From: Psychromonas sp. Urea-02u-13
Lineage (GTDB): Bacteria; Pseudomonadota; Gammaproteobacteria; Enterobacterales; Psychromonadaceae
DNA length: 55,609 nt
Direction of reading: 5' to 3'
NCBI RefSeq assembly: GCF_002835995.1
Contig: NZ_PJBZ01000050.1
Coordinates: 1 to 55,609 of the forward strand
In this document: positions 18,331-27,483 of the stretch, piece by piece
Position numbering within the stretch: the first letter of the stretch is position 1
How the letters are laid out: each line of letters begins with the position of its first letter
The notes under the pieces: generated by a model
What the model saw: the letters and a program-made list of their open reading frames with translations, nothing else
Database searches by the model: none
What the model was told of the DNA's origin: nothing
Program-made: the position numbers and the translations under genes

Positions 18331-18720
18331 ATGGAAATAAATAATACAAAGTCAAACATAACCGCTATGGGAATAAGCAAAGAGATAATCAATGTAATGC
18401 TATTATCCATGATGTTAGTTGTGTGTGTGTTATCTGATGCTAATGCGAATATAAAAAAAGTGCGTGTGCCAGAAGGGTTAAATAGTATTGAAACAAAGCT
18501 TCTAGTTAAGCAAGGGTATTTAAATCAGGGGAACTGCTACCATGAAAGTATGGCTTATAGTCAGGGAGCGGTGATCGTTGTGAAAATTGATAACCAACCA
18601 AAGAAGCTTATCTGCAGTAATCTAAATAGCTATGAAACTAACGCAAAACTAGGCTGGAAAGAGTTAGATGCAAAAAAAAGTAATGAAGTTAAAAGCAAGC
18701 TAACAGTCACTAGAGGCTGA
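18331..18720 (+). CDS. Small exported DUF1496-like protein
   Basis: This 129-residue protein has a hydrophobic stretch at about residues 20-35 (NVMLLSMMLVVCVLSDANA) that looks like a signal peptide or anchor. After it comes a block with NCYHESMAYSQGAVIVV, then a second cysteine in LICSNLNS. That pattern (CYxxxxAYSxGAVIxV, later C) resembles the DUF1496 family, whose function is not known. An AAGGGG ribosome site supports the start. It is 12 bases after flgA and may be periplasmic. I cannot assign a flagellar role. Confidence 0.6.
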   Translation: MEINNTKSNITAMGISKEIINVMLLSMMLVVCVLSDANANIKKVRVPEGLNSIETKLLVKQGYLNQGNCYHESMAYSQGAVIVVKIDNQPKKLICSNLNSYETNAKLGWKELDAKKSNEVKSKLTVTRG

Positions 18721-18799
18721 TAAAACATGTGTAATCATGACGTAATGATAGCTCTTCAATTTGTCTCTGCTTAGTGCGAATACCACCCTCAGAAATTTT

Positions 18800-19210
18800 C
18801 TAGATTCGAATAGTGAGTGATGCTTTTGACATATTGGCCACCATCTCATGTTGTTGAGAGAAAATGTTTCCGTTACCTTGGTTCTTTTCTTCGCAGTATT
18901 TCAAGATGGAGATTAGTTCATTGAATCTCAGTGTTACCTCGGTACGAATGCTGATAGGCAAATGATTCAAAAAAGCAGTGATATCATTAGGAAATTTAAA
19001 AGCATCAATAATTTTTAGTCTTTTTGCATGATTTTTTTCAAGGTGTTCAACATGTTTAATAATTTCAATGTTGGCTAATTGAAGGTTTTCTGATTGCATT
19101 TCAATGCAGTACAGCCTTGTAGATACAAGTAAAGCCAACAACTCAGTCGCACTTTTTGTATCATCCAATAATGAACGATGGAATAAATTAAGAACCTCTT
19201 TTTTATTCAT
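18800..19210 (-). CDS. flgN: FlgK/FlgL export chaperone FlgN
   Basis: FlgN is the cytosolic chaperone that escorts FlgK and FlgL to the export gate. The protein is small, entirely helical and ends in a short amphipathic tail, consistent with the family; sequence identity in FlgN is always low. The start at 19210 (MNKKEVL) overlaps the flgM stop by 8 bases and has AGGA 10 bases upstream; the earlier ATG at 19219 has that AGGA too close. Position directly after flgM is the main support. It converges on the DUF1496-like gene with about 80 bases between. Confidence 0.8.
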   Translation of the reverse strand: MNKKEVLNLFHRSLLDDTKSATELLALLVSTRLYCIEMQSENLQLANIEIIKHVEHLEKNHAKRLKIIDAFKFPNDITAFLNHLPISIRTEVTLRFNELISILKYCEEKNQGNGNIFSQQHEMVANMSKASLTIRI

Positions 19211-19508
19211 CTTTACCATTTCCTAACAAGTGTTCGTCAGTAATTGCTTTAGACAAACTTGCTAAGTTCAGTGTTATTTTACCATCGCTGATCGCTTGCT
19301 TGACTTGCTTGACTTTCTCTAGGTCAACTTCGTACATTTTATTTAATTTTGCATTGGCTTCGTCAAGCATTTGGACATCGCCAATGTGAACGTCTACTTT
19401 GGTTTGTTTTACATTAGGCTTAGCAATTTTAGTCTCTATATTATTGGTGGCTTGTTGTGTCTTAATGACTGCTGTTGTTTTATTTATTTCCATTTTATTT
19501 ATGTCCAT
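19203..19508 (-). CDS. flgM: Anti-sigma-28 factor FlgM
   Basis: FlgM holds the flagellar sigma factor (FliA type) inactive until the hook is complete and FlgM is exported. The 101-residue protein has a disordered polar N-terminal half and a C-terminal half with VKQVKQAISDGKITLN, then a DEHLLGNGKDE tail, which fits the FlgM domain (VxxIKxAIxxGxYxId). FlgN overlaps its end. FliA itself is not in the window. No clear promoter is visible in the 5' stretch that separates it from the flhA stop. Confidence 0.88.
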   Translation of the reverse strand: MDINKMEINKTTAVIKTQQATNNIETKIAKPNVKQTKVDVHIGDVQMLDEANAKLNKMYEVDLEKVKQVKQAISDGKITLNLASLSKAITDEHLLGNGKDE

Positions 19509-19573
19509 ATTCTCATTTATCTATATATACGCACAATTTCAGTATTTCTTTTCATTTTTATGCAAAAAAATTA

Positions 19574-21661
19574 TTAATCTAAATTACCGACTGCATTAAT
19601 TTTATAATCATCAGCAATTTCGTTAAATGATAACACAACTAAATCATTAGAAAATGCTCTTGCAAATTTGCCCATCATAGGTCGAACGGTTGGTGATACT
19701 AAGAGGATAGGCACCAGCCCTTGTTGCATCATCTGCTGGGTAATGTTGGGTAAGTTAACTTGCAGTTGCGTAAGTATATTTGAGTCGATCGGGGCCATAT
19801 CTAAGCTGATATCAGGGTTCTGTGATTGCGCTTGTGCGATAGCATTGCGCAAAGTGTTGTCTAATTCAGCACTTAACACAAAGACGTTGAGCTCTTTGCT
19901 GTCAGGACTTAGTAGGCTTAATATCGTTAGTTTTAGGGCTGCACGTACATCAGATGCAATTAGAATAGCATCTTTGGTTTTATTGATGCTGTCTAAAATA
20001 GTGTTGGCAATAACCTTTTTATTTTTGATAGGAACTTGTTCAGCAAGTAGGTATTTAACGATCTGTAATTGCAGCCCAGCGGTAACAGAGGTGCTTAAGG
20101 ATTCTGCTAGTTGGGGGTGAATAACGGCTAGCTTATCATTCATCGATTTGATGTCATCATAGTTAAATATGCTCGATAAATTACAACTTAATACCTTGTT
20201 AATATGTGTTGCGATAACGTCAGAAAGTGTTATAACTTGATAGCCTAAATTAATTGCTAGCGACTTATCCTGCGGATTGATCCAAAGAACAGGCATAAGA
20301 TAGGCGGGATCTTTACCAATTATGCCATCTATTTCTGTAAATTCATCATCGAGAGAAACGGCCATAAAGTGATCCATGATGACCGACCCTTTCTCTATCT
20401 CTTCACCGTCGATAAAAATGGCATACTCATTGGGTCTTAATGATAGGTTATCGCGGATAGTGATTTCGGGTATTAAGAAACCTACTGTTTCTGAAAGAGA
20501 CTTACGCGTACCTTTTATGCTTTTTAATAAAGGGGCGCCATTTTCACTATTAACTAAAGAAACGAGTCTATAACCTAACGTTATCGTAATGGGCTCAATA
20601 TCGGTTACTGCACTCCAGTCCAGCGGTGTTTCGTTGCTTGTGGATAATGGGCTAACAGATTCGTTGATGCTTTCAAGTTGCTGTTCGCTCTGCGATTTTG
20701 TTTGTTGCCAACCAACAAAGCCTAATACTACTGCGAAAATAAAGAATGGCAGATGTGGCATATTTGGCACTGAGCCAATGATTGCCATTACCGCTGCTGC
20801 CGTATAAAGCACGCTTGGTGTGGCTAAAATTTGCTTTGAAATTGTTTCCGAAATGTCAGAATCGGAATTACTGACACGCGTCACGATGATTGCAGACGCT
20901 GTCGCTAATAATAGGGAAGGAATTTGTGCAACGATACCATCACCGATGGTCAGTAATGCAAATGTTTGAAAAGACTCTGTCGCATCTAAATCATGTGAAA
21001 ATATACCAATTAAAACACCACCAATTAAGTTAATCATTAAGATTAAAATACCTGCGATAGCATCTCCTCGGACAAACTTACTCGCCCCGTCCATTGAGCC
21101 GTAAAATTCCGCTTCGTCACTTGTTTCTTTGCGTCGTGTTTTTGCTTGCTCTTGGTCAATGACACCGGCGTTTAAATCGGCATCAATGGCCATTTGTTTT
21201 CCGGGTAATGCATCCAGCGTAAAGCGCGCAGATACCTCTGAAATACGCTCTCCACCCTTTGTTATTACCACGAAGTTAATAATCATTAAGATAACAAAAA
21301 CGACCATACCAACGATGTAATTACCGCCTATAACAACGTCACCAAATGCCTGTATTACACTACCCGCTGCTTCCCCACCTTTGTGCCCTTCAAGTAACAC
21401 TATACGTGTAGAGGCAACGTTCAGCGTCAATCTCAATAGTGTTGCAATTAACAAGACCGTTGGGAAAATAGAAAAGTCTAAAACCTTTTTTGTTGTGGTA
21501 CTCACCAATAAAACTAATATTGCTAATACAATGTTTAGCGTAAAGAATATATCAAGAAGAAACGGAGGAAGTGGCAAAATGATCATCGATAAGATCATTA
21601 ATAACACCATCGGAATGGCGAGGCTCAGCTTTATGTTTTTTAGCTTGTTGAACATTTCCAT
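19574..21661 (-). CDS. flhA: Flagellar export gate protein FlhA
   Basis: FlhA is the large export-gate membrane protein that docks chaperone-substrate complexes. The N-terminal half has about eight membrane segments, and the family signature LLRLTLNVASTRIVLLEGH lies near residue 80, followed by the FHIPEP-type VVITKGGERISEVSARFTLD block. The C-terminal cytoplasmic half runs from about residue 350. The 695 residues are normal. The ATG overlaps the flhB stop by one base (TAATG), so the genes are coupled. Confidence 0.96.
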   Translation of the reverse strand: MEMFNKLKNIKLSLAIPMVLLMILSMIILPLPPFLLDIFFTLNIVLAILVLLVSTTTKKVLDFSIFPTVLLIATLLRLTLNVASTRIVLLEGHKGGEAAGSVIQAFGDVVIGGNYIVGMVVFVILMIINFVVITKGGERISEVSARFTLDALPGKQMAIDADLNAGVIDQEQAKTRRKETSDEAEFYGSMDGASKFVRGDAIAGILILMINLIGGVLIGIFSHDLDATESFQTFALLTIGDGIVAQIPSLLLATASAIIVTRVSNSDSDISETISKQILATPSVLYTAAAVMAIIGSVPNMPHLPFFIFAVVLGFVGWQQTKSQSEQQLESINESVSPLSTSNETPLDWSAVTDIEPITITLGYRLVSLVNSENGAPLLKSIKGTRKSLSETVGFLIPEITIRDNLSLRPNEYAIFIDGEEIEKGSVIMDHFMAVSLDDEFTEIDGIIGKDPAYLMPVLWINPQDKSLAINLGYQVITLSDVIATHINKVLSCNLSSIFNYDDIKSMNDKLAVIHPQLAESLSTSVTAGLQLQIVKYLLAEQVPIKNKKVIANTILDSINKTKDAILIASDVRAALKLTILSLLSPDSKELNVFVLSAELDNTLRNAIAQAQSQNPDISLDMAPIDSNILTQLQVNLPNITQQMMQQGLVPILLVSPTVRPMMGKFARAFSNDLVVLSFNEIADDYKINAVGNLD

Positions 21662-22782
21662 TAAAATTTGAATCCTTTTGGTATAACAAAGTTTGGTAAG
21701 TGATTAGGCTTCTCTGCTTTATTTTCTCTAAAAGCACGTAGTTGTATTACGTATGAAAGTACATGGGCAATGGCGACAAATAGCTGGTTAGGGATCATTT
21801 GGTCAAGTTGCGTGGTGTGATAAATAGCGCGGGCAAGCGGCGGAGAAATAATAACTTCAACGTCATTCTCTAATGCGACTCGCTGTATTAGCAAAGCGGC
21901 CTGGTCATTGCCCTTTGCCACTAAAAATGGTGCTTCTGCGCGCTCTGTATCGTATTTTATTGCCACAGCGTAATGTGTTGGGTTCATCACCACAACATCT
22001 GCGTTAGGCACTGTTTTAGAGATTGCGCGTTGCGATGTTTGTTGTTGTATTTGTCGGATGCGTTGCTTAATTTCTGGTCGCCCCTCAGCTTGCTTATGTT
22101 CCTCTTTTACTTCTTGTTTAGACATTTTCATTTGCTTGTTAAATTCAAATATTTGATAAGGTAAATCTACCAGTCCGTAAAGTAACAATATGCCAATGAT
22201 ATACATAGAATAAAGTGCAAGTTTATTCAATACGGCGATCGATGAGCTTTCCAAGGGAAGGTTACGAAAAGACTGTATATCTTGAATGTTATCGCTTAAA
22301 AAATAATAAAGTAACAGGGATATAAACGTCACTTTAAAAATAGATTTGATTAATTCAACGACTGTTTTTAATGACCACATTCGCTTAATGCCCTTCAAAA
22401 AGCTTAATTTATCCAGCTTGGGTTGAATAGGCTTAAAGCTGAATACCCAGCCTCCTAATAATAGGCTACCAATCGTGGTAGCAAGTACCACGACGATAAT
22501 AAAAGGAAAGAATATTTCAATGAGTGTAAAAATTGATTTACTTAAGCGTAATAGGATGGCGTCATTGGTCGCCAGTGTTTCCGCTGTAAAGGTAAAATTA
22601 AGTTTGAAAACATCCATGACGGCCTGTGCAATACTAGCGAAGTTCATATAAAAAAAGAGGCAGAAACCAAATAACAAACAAGCCGAGGCAAACTCCTTAG
22701 CTCGGGGTATTTCACCATCTCCTTTCGATTTCTTGAGCTTCTGTGCGGAGGGCTTTTCTGTTTTGTCAGCGCTATCACTCAT
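21661..22782 (-). CDS. flhB: Flagellar export switch protein FlhB
   Basis: FlhB changes export specificity from hook to filament proteins through self-cleavage in a conserved NPTH motif, which is intact at residues 267-270. Four membrane segments precede the cytoplasmic domain. The 373 residues are normal. The N-terminus (SDSADKTEKPSAQKLKKSKG) has the family EKTExPTxxKlxxAr-type basic start. Its start overlaps the fliR stop by one base. Confidence 0.96.
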   Translation of the reverse strand: MSDSADKTEKPSAQKLKKSKGDGEIPRAKEFASACLLFGFCLFFYMNFASIAQAVMDVFKLNFTFTAETLATNDAILLRLSKSIFTLIEIFFPFIIVVVLATTIGSLLLGGWVFSFKPIQPKLDKLSFLKGIKRMWSLKTVVELIKSIFKVTFISLLLYYFLSDNIQDIQSFRNLPLESSSIAVLNKLALYSMYIIGILLLYGLVDLPYQIFEFNKQMKMSKQEVKEEHKQAEGRPEIKQRIRQIQQQTSQRAISKTVPNADVVVMNPTHYAVAIKYDTERAEAPFLVAKGNDQAALLIQRVALENDVEVIISPPLARAIYHTTQLDQMIPNQLFVAIAHVLSYVIQLRAFRENKAEKPNHLPNFVIPKGFKF

Positions 22783-23558
22783 TATGTGCCTCCCTGCATG
22801 TATTGGCGACTGAAAGCTAAAGCTTCTAGCAAAATGTCAAAATAAAGCGAGTTTATGCCATTCATAGATATAAACAACGCGAATAAGCCCAATACCATGG
22901 TCATTGGAAAGCCCAATGCAAATACATTTAAACTGGGGGCTGCTTTGTTCATAAAACCAAAGGAGGCGTTAGCTATTAACATTGCCGTGATGGCTGGGAT
23001 AGCAATGGCAAAAGCCGATGCAAAAACCCAGCCCATCATTTTTATAACCATCCATACACTGGCCATTGCTAACCCATTTTTAATAGGCCAAATAGTAAAG
23101 CTCTCTACCATTAGCGCGAGCGCCACTAAATGCCCATCAAAGGCCAAAAATAAAAGTGTGCAAAGAAAAAGGTAGAGTCTACCAACAATAGCGACGCTGA
23201 CACCGTTAGCGGGGTCATTCATCACAGCCATCGCAAGTCCCATTTGCATCGATATTGTTTGTCCAATAAGCGTGAAAACAGTAAAAAGTAGCTGGAAAGT
23301 TAATCCAAATAGTAATCCCCACACTAATTGTGCCATTGTCATGGTGACCGCTTGTAACGAAAAAGGATCTATTGTGGGTGGCATTTCTACGAATGGCACT
23401 ACCAATAGCGTTAAAAAGAAGGCCAGTAAAACCCTTGCTTTTCGTGGCACCGCGCCATCACCAAAGATAGGGATAAACATAAAAACCCCAGATATGCGCA
23501 CGAACGGCCACCAAAACGAGCCGAGTAATTGTGTTATCTCTGCGAAGGAAAACCCCAT
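22782..23558 (-). CDS. fliR: Flagellar export membrane protein FliR
   Basis: FliR is an export-gate membrane protein that forms the helical core with FliP and FliQ. The protein is 258 residues with about six hydrophobic segments. The N-terminal FVRISGVFMFIPIFGDGAVPR and the middle GQTISMQMGLAMAVMNDPANG stretch (about residues 98-118) match the family. It is placed between fliQ (2 bases upstream) and flhB, as in most flagellar export operons. Confidence 0.95.
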   Translation of the reverse strand: MGFSFAEITQLLGSFWWPFVRISGVFMFIPIFGDGAVPRKARVLLAFFLTLLVVPFVEMPPTIDPFSLQAVTMTMAQLVWGLLFGLTFQLLFTVFTLIGQTISMQMGLAMAVMNDPANGVSVAIVGRLYLFLCTLLFLAFDGHLVALALMVESFTIWPIKNGLAMASVWMVIKMMGWVFASAFAIAIPAITAMLIANASFGFMNKAAPSLNVFALGFPMTMVLGLFALFISMNGINSLYFDILLEALAFSRQYMQGGT

Positions 23559-23560
23559 AA

Positions 23561-23830
23561 TTAGCCGATCAAACTGGGTATGTTAATAAAGAGATAATCA
23601 AAGAAATCACTTATTTCTGAGATCATCCAATTACCGGTAAAAACCATGGTTAATAGTGTTGCCATTAAGCGCGGTAAAAAGCTTAATGTTTGTTCATTAA
23701 CCTGTGTCGCAGCTTGAAAGACGGCAACAATTAGCCCCACAAAAAGGCTTGGTAGTACCAATATGGAAACAAATATCATGATCAGCCAAACTGCTTGTGA
23801 AAAGATAGAAACTACGAGTTCTGGTGTCAT
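23561..23830 (-). CDS. fliQ: Flagellar export membrane protein FliQ
   Basis: FliQ is the small two-helix gate protein. It has 89 residues with two long hydrophobic segments (about 12-38 and 55-73) and the conserved block LPSLFVGLIVAVFQAATQVN, then EQTLSFLPRLM. It lies between fliP (7 bases upstream) and fliR. Confidence 0.96.
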   Translation of the reverse strand: MTPELVVSIFSQAVWLIMIFVSILVLPSLFVGLIVAVFQAATQVNEQTLSFLPRLMATLLTMVFTGNWMISEISDFFDYLFINIPSLIG

Positions 23831-23837
23831 TTTTTCG

Positions 23838-24590
23838 CTATCCGAAGGAACTACTTAAACTGCCGACAAGCATCGTCCATCCATCAACTAATACAAATAT
23901 CATTAGTTTAAAGGGGAGCGATACAATTAAGGGCGATAGCATCATCATACCCATCGACATCAATACCGATGCGACAACAAGATCGACAATTAAAAAGGGC
24001 AAAAAAATCATAAATCCGATTTGAAAGGCCGTTTTTAGTTCACTGATAACAAATGCTGGTAAGACAACCACAATCGATAAGTCTTCTGGTTTCACACTTT
24101 CATCTTCGCCACCAATTTTCATCATTTGCTCTAATGAGCTCACGTGGGTTTGCCTGAGCATAAATGCTTTAATCGGTTTCTCTGCAATGCTTGCGGCTTC
24201 GAGCATTGTTATTTGGCCGTTGTCGTATGGGACAAATGCACTATCGTAAACCTTGCTCCAAACGGGCTTCATAATCAAAATGGACAGGCATAACGCAATC
24301 CCGACAAGCACTTGGTTAGGCGGTGATTGTTGTAATCCTAATGCTTGACGCAAAATAGATAAAACAATAATGATACGTGTAAAACAGGTACACATTAAAA
24401 TAAACGCAGGTATTAAGCTTAATGCGGTCATTAAAAGCAGGATTTGTAACTTTACACTGTAATCCTGACCATCTGGCGTATCAGTAATAGATAACACAGA
24501 TAGTCCCTCATTTGCGTAGACGCTAAGTGGCAGTAATAGCAATACGCCAATAAGAGATTTAAATAATAATGTCATTCCTTTATTTAACAT
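23838..24590 (-). CDS. fliP: Flagellar export membrane protein FliP
   Basis: FliP is the main subunit of the export-gate core. The protein contains [26 protein letters not shown] and FMLRQTH, both family hallmarks, plus the C-terminal [20 protein letters not shown] block. A cleavable signal peptide precedes the mature part, as in enteric FliP. The frame stays open to 24659, but the natural start is one of the ATGs at 24596, 24590 or 24575, each followed by the signal peptide. I picked 24590. All overlap or abut the fliN end. No fliO is found between fliN and fliP, as in lateral systems. Confidence 0.93.
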   Translation of the reverse strand: MLNKGMTLLFKSLIGVLLLLPLSVYANEGLSVLSITDTPDGQDYSVKLQILLLMTALSLIPAFILMCTCFTRIIIVLSILRQALGLQQSPPNQVLVGIALCLSILIMKPVWSKVYDSAFVPYDNGQITMLEAASIAEKPIKAFMLRQTHVSSLEQMMKIGGEDESVKPEDLSIVVVLPAFVISELKTAFQIGFMIFLPFLIVDLVVASVLMSMGMMMLSPLIVSLPFKLMIFVLVDGWTMLVGSLSSSFG

Positions 24591-24954
24591 ATTCATTGAC
24601 AATATCGGTGACTTTAACGCCGTAATGCCCACCTGATACGACAACTTCGCCGTATGCAAAAAGCTTGCCGTTAACCTTAATATCTAAGGCTTCACCATTT
24701 TCTTTATTAAGCATGAGAATTGAATTACTTTTAATAGAAAGTAACTCAGATAGATCAACTGTTTTAGCGCCTACTTCGACGGTCACTTTAACGGGGATAT
24801 CGTTTAGAAATTCCATAGAGCGTACAGTTTCTGATGGGGTTACTTTCTCTTCAATGGCTTTATCGTCATCATCTTCAAAATTAAAATTCATATCTTCAAA
24901 ATTGAGGTCGTCAGTAATTAATTCGTCATTAGTTTTGTTAACTGGAGTGTTCAT
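24580..24954 (-). CDS. fliN: Motor switch protein FliN
   Basis: FliN forms the base of the C ring and docks FliH. The N-terminal third is acidic and probably disordered ([19 protein letters not shown]), and the C-terminal part is one SpoA domain ([18 protein letters not shown], then the [20 protein letters not shown] block). The length is 124 residues, near the usual 137. An AAGAGA Shine-Dalgarno precedes the ATG. It lies between fliM (12 bases upstream) and fliP. Confidence 0.94.
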   Translation of the reverse strand: MNTPVNKTNDELITDDLNFEDMNFNFEDDDDKAIEEKVTPSETVRSMEFLNDIPVKVTVEVGAKTVDLSELLSIKSNSILMLNKENGEALDIKVNGKLFAYGEVVVSGGHYGVKVTDIVNEYVK

Positions 24955-24966
24955 TGATTAATTCTC

Positions 24967-25737
24967 TTATTTGTCATTAACTGTAAAATATAGGTTGCCG
25001 TCTTCATTGCTTACTTGGCCTGTAAACAATTCTTTGTCGCCAATCATAAATGGAATGTTTTTATTGAAGTTCATTGAAATCACATCACCAGAATTGAGTG
25101 AGTAAAGTTCACCTAGTGTTAATTCACGTTGCATTAGCACTACATTTGGCTCAACCTCAACAGGTAATAAGCTAGCTTCAATTGATTCTTTAGAAATATT
25201 AGAGAGGAGGAAGCCTAATGTTAAGCTTTCAACCAAGTCATGATTTAAAATGGTAGTAAACTGAATTGATGTACTCGCTGATCTTAACGTAAAGGTTAGG
25301 ATCACAGCTTGCAACGGGAGTTTCTTTGTTACCACTATTTTACAGTCGGCGATCGTCTCTAACTGAGCAATTTCTTTTACTACTATTTTTGCAAGTTTAT
25401 CAAAAAAACGGATAGCCGTATTATCAATAGAACTCTGCGGAGCAGGGGCTTCATTAATGTAATCGCCAGTAAGGCGTATTAGGGATTCTTCAGCAATAGA
25501 TAGTGACAACACACCTATGCTTGGTGTGTCGATAGAGGTGTATATATAATTTTCTTCTTTCGATAGAGACTGTAGTAGTTCAGCTTCGATTTCTGTTTCA
25601 ACTTGTTTGTTAAACATTTTTGTAAAAATATCATTAAAGCGCGTTTGCATCTCCATTGCTATTTGGTTAATCCGTGGGACTAACCTGCGTTGTGCTAGGC
25701 CCAGATTCTCCATTGGAATTACTTGATAATTTTTCAT
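24967..25737 (-). CDS. fliM: Motor switch protein FliM, short form
   Basis: FliM builds the C-ring wall and in chemotactic motors binds CheY-P through an N-terminal EIDALL-type peptide. This protein has 256 residues against about 330 in enterics. It begins MKNYQVIPMENLGLAQRRLV and shows no EIDALL-like peptide. The middle domain is recognisable, but the loop near residue 90, where FliM usually carries a GGxG-type motif, reads GDYINEAPAPQSS. The C-terminal SpoA domain is intact (ELTLGELYSLNSGDVISMNF). The order fliM-fliN-fliP fits the assignment. The short form suggests a motor that CheY-P may not reverse. Confidence 0.85.
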   Translation of the reverse strand: MKNYQVIPMENLGLAQRRLVPRINQIAMEMQTRFNDIFTKMFNKQVETEIEAELLQSLSKEENYIYTSIDTPSIGVLSLSIAEESLIRLTGDYINEAPAPQSSIDNTAIRFFDKLAKIVVKEIAQLETIADCKIVVTKKLPLQAVILTFTLRSASTSIQFTTILNHDLVESLTLGFLLSNISKESIEASLLPVEVEPNVVLMQRELTLGELYSLNSGDVISMNFNKNIPFMIGDKELFTGQVSNEDGNLYFTVNDK

Positions 25738-25780
25738 CTTTTTTGGCTCTTTAGCAGCTAAGGGCTGGTTGTGTTATAGG

Positions 25781-26209
25781 TTATTTAAAAATGGATCGTT
25801 GACCAGTAACGCTAAGCATATCTGATAACCTAGATTGCTCTTGCTCTGATTTTATTCTGATTTTATTCTTATTTCTTTTGTCTATGATTGTTTCAATTAA
25901 TTTAGTGCGAGAAGCTTGTTTGTTTAAGTGAAACTCCTGTCGTTGCAATTCTATATTATGTGTGGCGTGCTCACCCTCTATTTTCCTTGAAAACTGCGTG
26001 ATCAAAGCCTTGTAGTCATTGTTATTTTGGTGAAATAATCCTCCATATTGAGGTTTTCTACAGGTAGGAGCTTTTAAAATGTTATCAATGCTAATTAAAG
26101 AGTTATTAAGTTTTTCTACTGTTTTTCTGGTGTCCAGCACATTGATTAAGAGTGACGTTTCTTTGTTTTTTTCTAGGACCTGAACTGTTTTATAGATGTC
26201 ATTTTTCAT
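25781..26209 (-). CDS. fliJ: FliJ-like coiled-coil export chaperone
   Basis: This 142-residue protein is strongly charged and almost wholly helical, which fits FliJ, the coiled-coil stalk that sits in the FliI hexamer. The C-terminal half, with KLIETIIDKRNKNKIRIKSE and then EQSRLSDMLS, matches FliJ's basic C-terminal helix in pattern and length. FliJ is poorly conserved, so identity rests on size, helicity and context. It is the first gene of the minus-strand unit, ahead of fliM, whereas fliJ usually follows fliI. No Shine-Dalgarno is evident before the ATG. Confidence 0.65.
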   Translation of the reverse strand: MKNDIYKTVQVLEKNKETSLLINVLDTRKTVEKLNNSLISIDNILKAPTCRKPQYGGLFHQNNNDYKALITQFSRKIEGEHATHNIELQRQEFHLNKQASRTKLIETIIDKRNKNKIRIKSEQEQSRLSDMLSVTGQRSIFK

Positions 26210-26767
26210 GTAAGCAGTATAAAATATTTTTGACTTTATCTAAACACCCAAAAAAGGAATAAAGCAAAAAAAACGTACAATTGATTTTTTTATAAGTGCG
26301 ATTGACTTTTTATTGACTTGTTGGTGGCTTTGGTTCATTTAAAAGATTCAAATAGCCAAGCTGCTTTATAGATTATTTGTGCACGATAAGGACTTTAAGT
26401 TAATTGCATAAAAACAATGAAATAAGTCAGCACCATTAGCAAACTCTATTTTTGCGTTTTTCAATGTTTTCATGGTCCTTATGAAAAATATGAGAAGCTA
26501 TAGGCTGGAAAATGATTTCCAGCACTTACCTGGGGTAAGTAAACTTTGATGAAGCTTTTATAGGCAGTAAAATAGGCTAAGGCGTAAGTGCATGGTAGTT
26601 ATTTGTGAGAACTGAGAAAATAAACAAGTTTATTTTCATGAAGGTGGTTACTCGTTTCAACATTTATCATGTTGATGAATAAACTTGTCCTCTGGCCACT
26701 TGCTGAGTTTTGCACCTTCAATGATAACGGGTATAATAGGCTCCATTTTTTAACAAGTTTTAAAGCT
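26210..26767. other. Divergent intergenic region, fliJ operon / rph
   Basis: This 558-base gap separates the minus-strand fliJ operon from rph. It holds the rph promoter at its right end and presumably the fliJ operon promoter at its left end, though no motif for the latter is clear. An 11-base inverted repeat, ACAAGTTTATT (26624-26634) and AATAAACTTGT (26678-26688), with an inner CATGA/TCATG pair, could form a hairpin just upstream of the rph promoter. A 60-codon open frame on the minus strand (26599-26781) has no recognisable features. Confidence 0.5.
26710..26737 (+). promoter_or_regulatory. Sigma-70 promoter of rph-pyrE
   Basis: A -35 element TTGCAC (26710-26715) and a perfect -10 TATAAT (26732-26737) are 16 bases apart. 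Transcription would begin near 26744, giving a leader of only about 25 bases before the rph ATG at 26768. Confidence 0.75.
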
Positions 26768-27481
26768 ATGCGCCCAAGCAACCGTACTCCTGAACAAAAC
26801 CGCGAAATAAAAATTACGCGTAATTTTACAGCTTATGCTGAAGGCTCAGTATTAATTGAAGTCGGTAATACAAAAGTATTATGTAACGCTTCTGTTTCAG
26901 AGTCTGTGCCACGCTTTTTAAAAGGCAAAGGTTGGGTAACGGCTGAATATTCAATGCTTCCTCGTGCGACACATACACGTAATATGCGTGAAGCAGCGAA
27001 AGGAAAGCAGGGTGGACGTACATTAGAGATTCAACGCCTTATTGCACGTTCATTACGTGCTGCTGTTGATTTAAAAGCCTTTGGAGAGAATATGATCACT
27101 GTCGATTGTGATGTAATTCAAGCAGATGGCGGAACACGCACAGCTTCTATCACTGGCGCTTGTATTGCTCTCGCTGATGCCTTGAATTGGATGGTGAGCG
27201 AAGGTAAAATTAAAAAGAGTCCACTTAAGCAAATGATTGCAGCGGTTTCGGTCGGTATCTACAAAGGTACGCCAGTTTGTGATTTAGATTACGCTGAAGA
27301 TTCGAATGCACAAACCGATATGAATGTTGTGATGACAGAAACGGGTGGCATGATTGAAATTCAAGGTACTGCTGAAGAAGGCGCATTCAGCCATGAAAAA
27401 TTATTGGTGATACTCAGCCTTGCTAAAGGCGGTATCGATAAATTAGTTATTGAACAGAAAAAAGCACTAAACGCGGAGTAA
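26768..27481 (+). CDS. rph: Ribonuclease PH
   Basis: RNase PH trims tRNA 3' ends by phosphorolysis. The ATG at 26768 gives [10 protein letters not shown] and 238 residues, the length of functional RNase PH; the frame is open further upstream, but that part precedes the promoter's transcript start. Motifs include [20 protein letters not shown] and the [14 protein letters not shown] block of the catalytic core. It lies 2 bases before pyrE, the same arrangement as in E. coli. Confidence 0.97.
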   Translation: MRPSNRTPEQNREIKITRNFTAYAEGSVLIEVGNTKVLCNASVSESVPRFLKGKGWVTAEYSMLPRATHTRNMREAAKGKQGGRTLEIQRLIARSLRAAVDLKAFGENMITVDCDVIQADGGTRTASITGACIALADALNWMVSEGKIKKSPLKQMIAAVSVGIYKGTPVCDLDYAEDSNAQTDMNVVMTETGGMIEIQGTAEEGAFSHEKLLVILSLAKGGIDKLVIEQKKALNAE

Positions 27482-27483
27482 AA

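Noticed and set aside
26599-26781. 60-codon minus-strand open frame
   Set aside because: It overlaps the rph promoter and start and shows no motif or ribosome site. Treated as chance.
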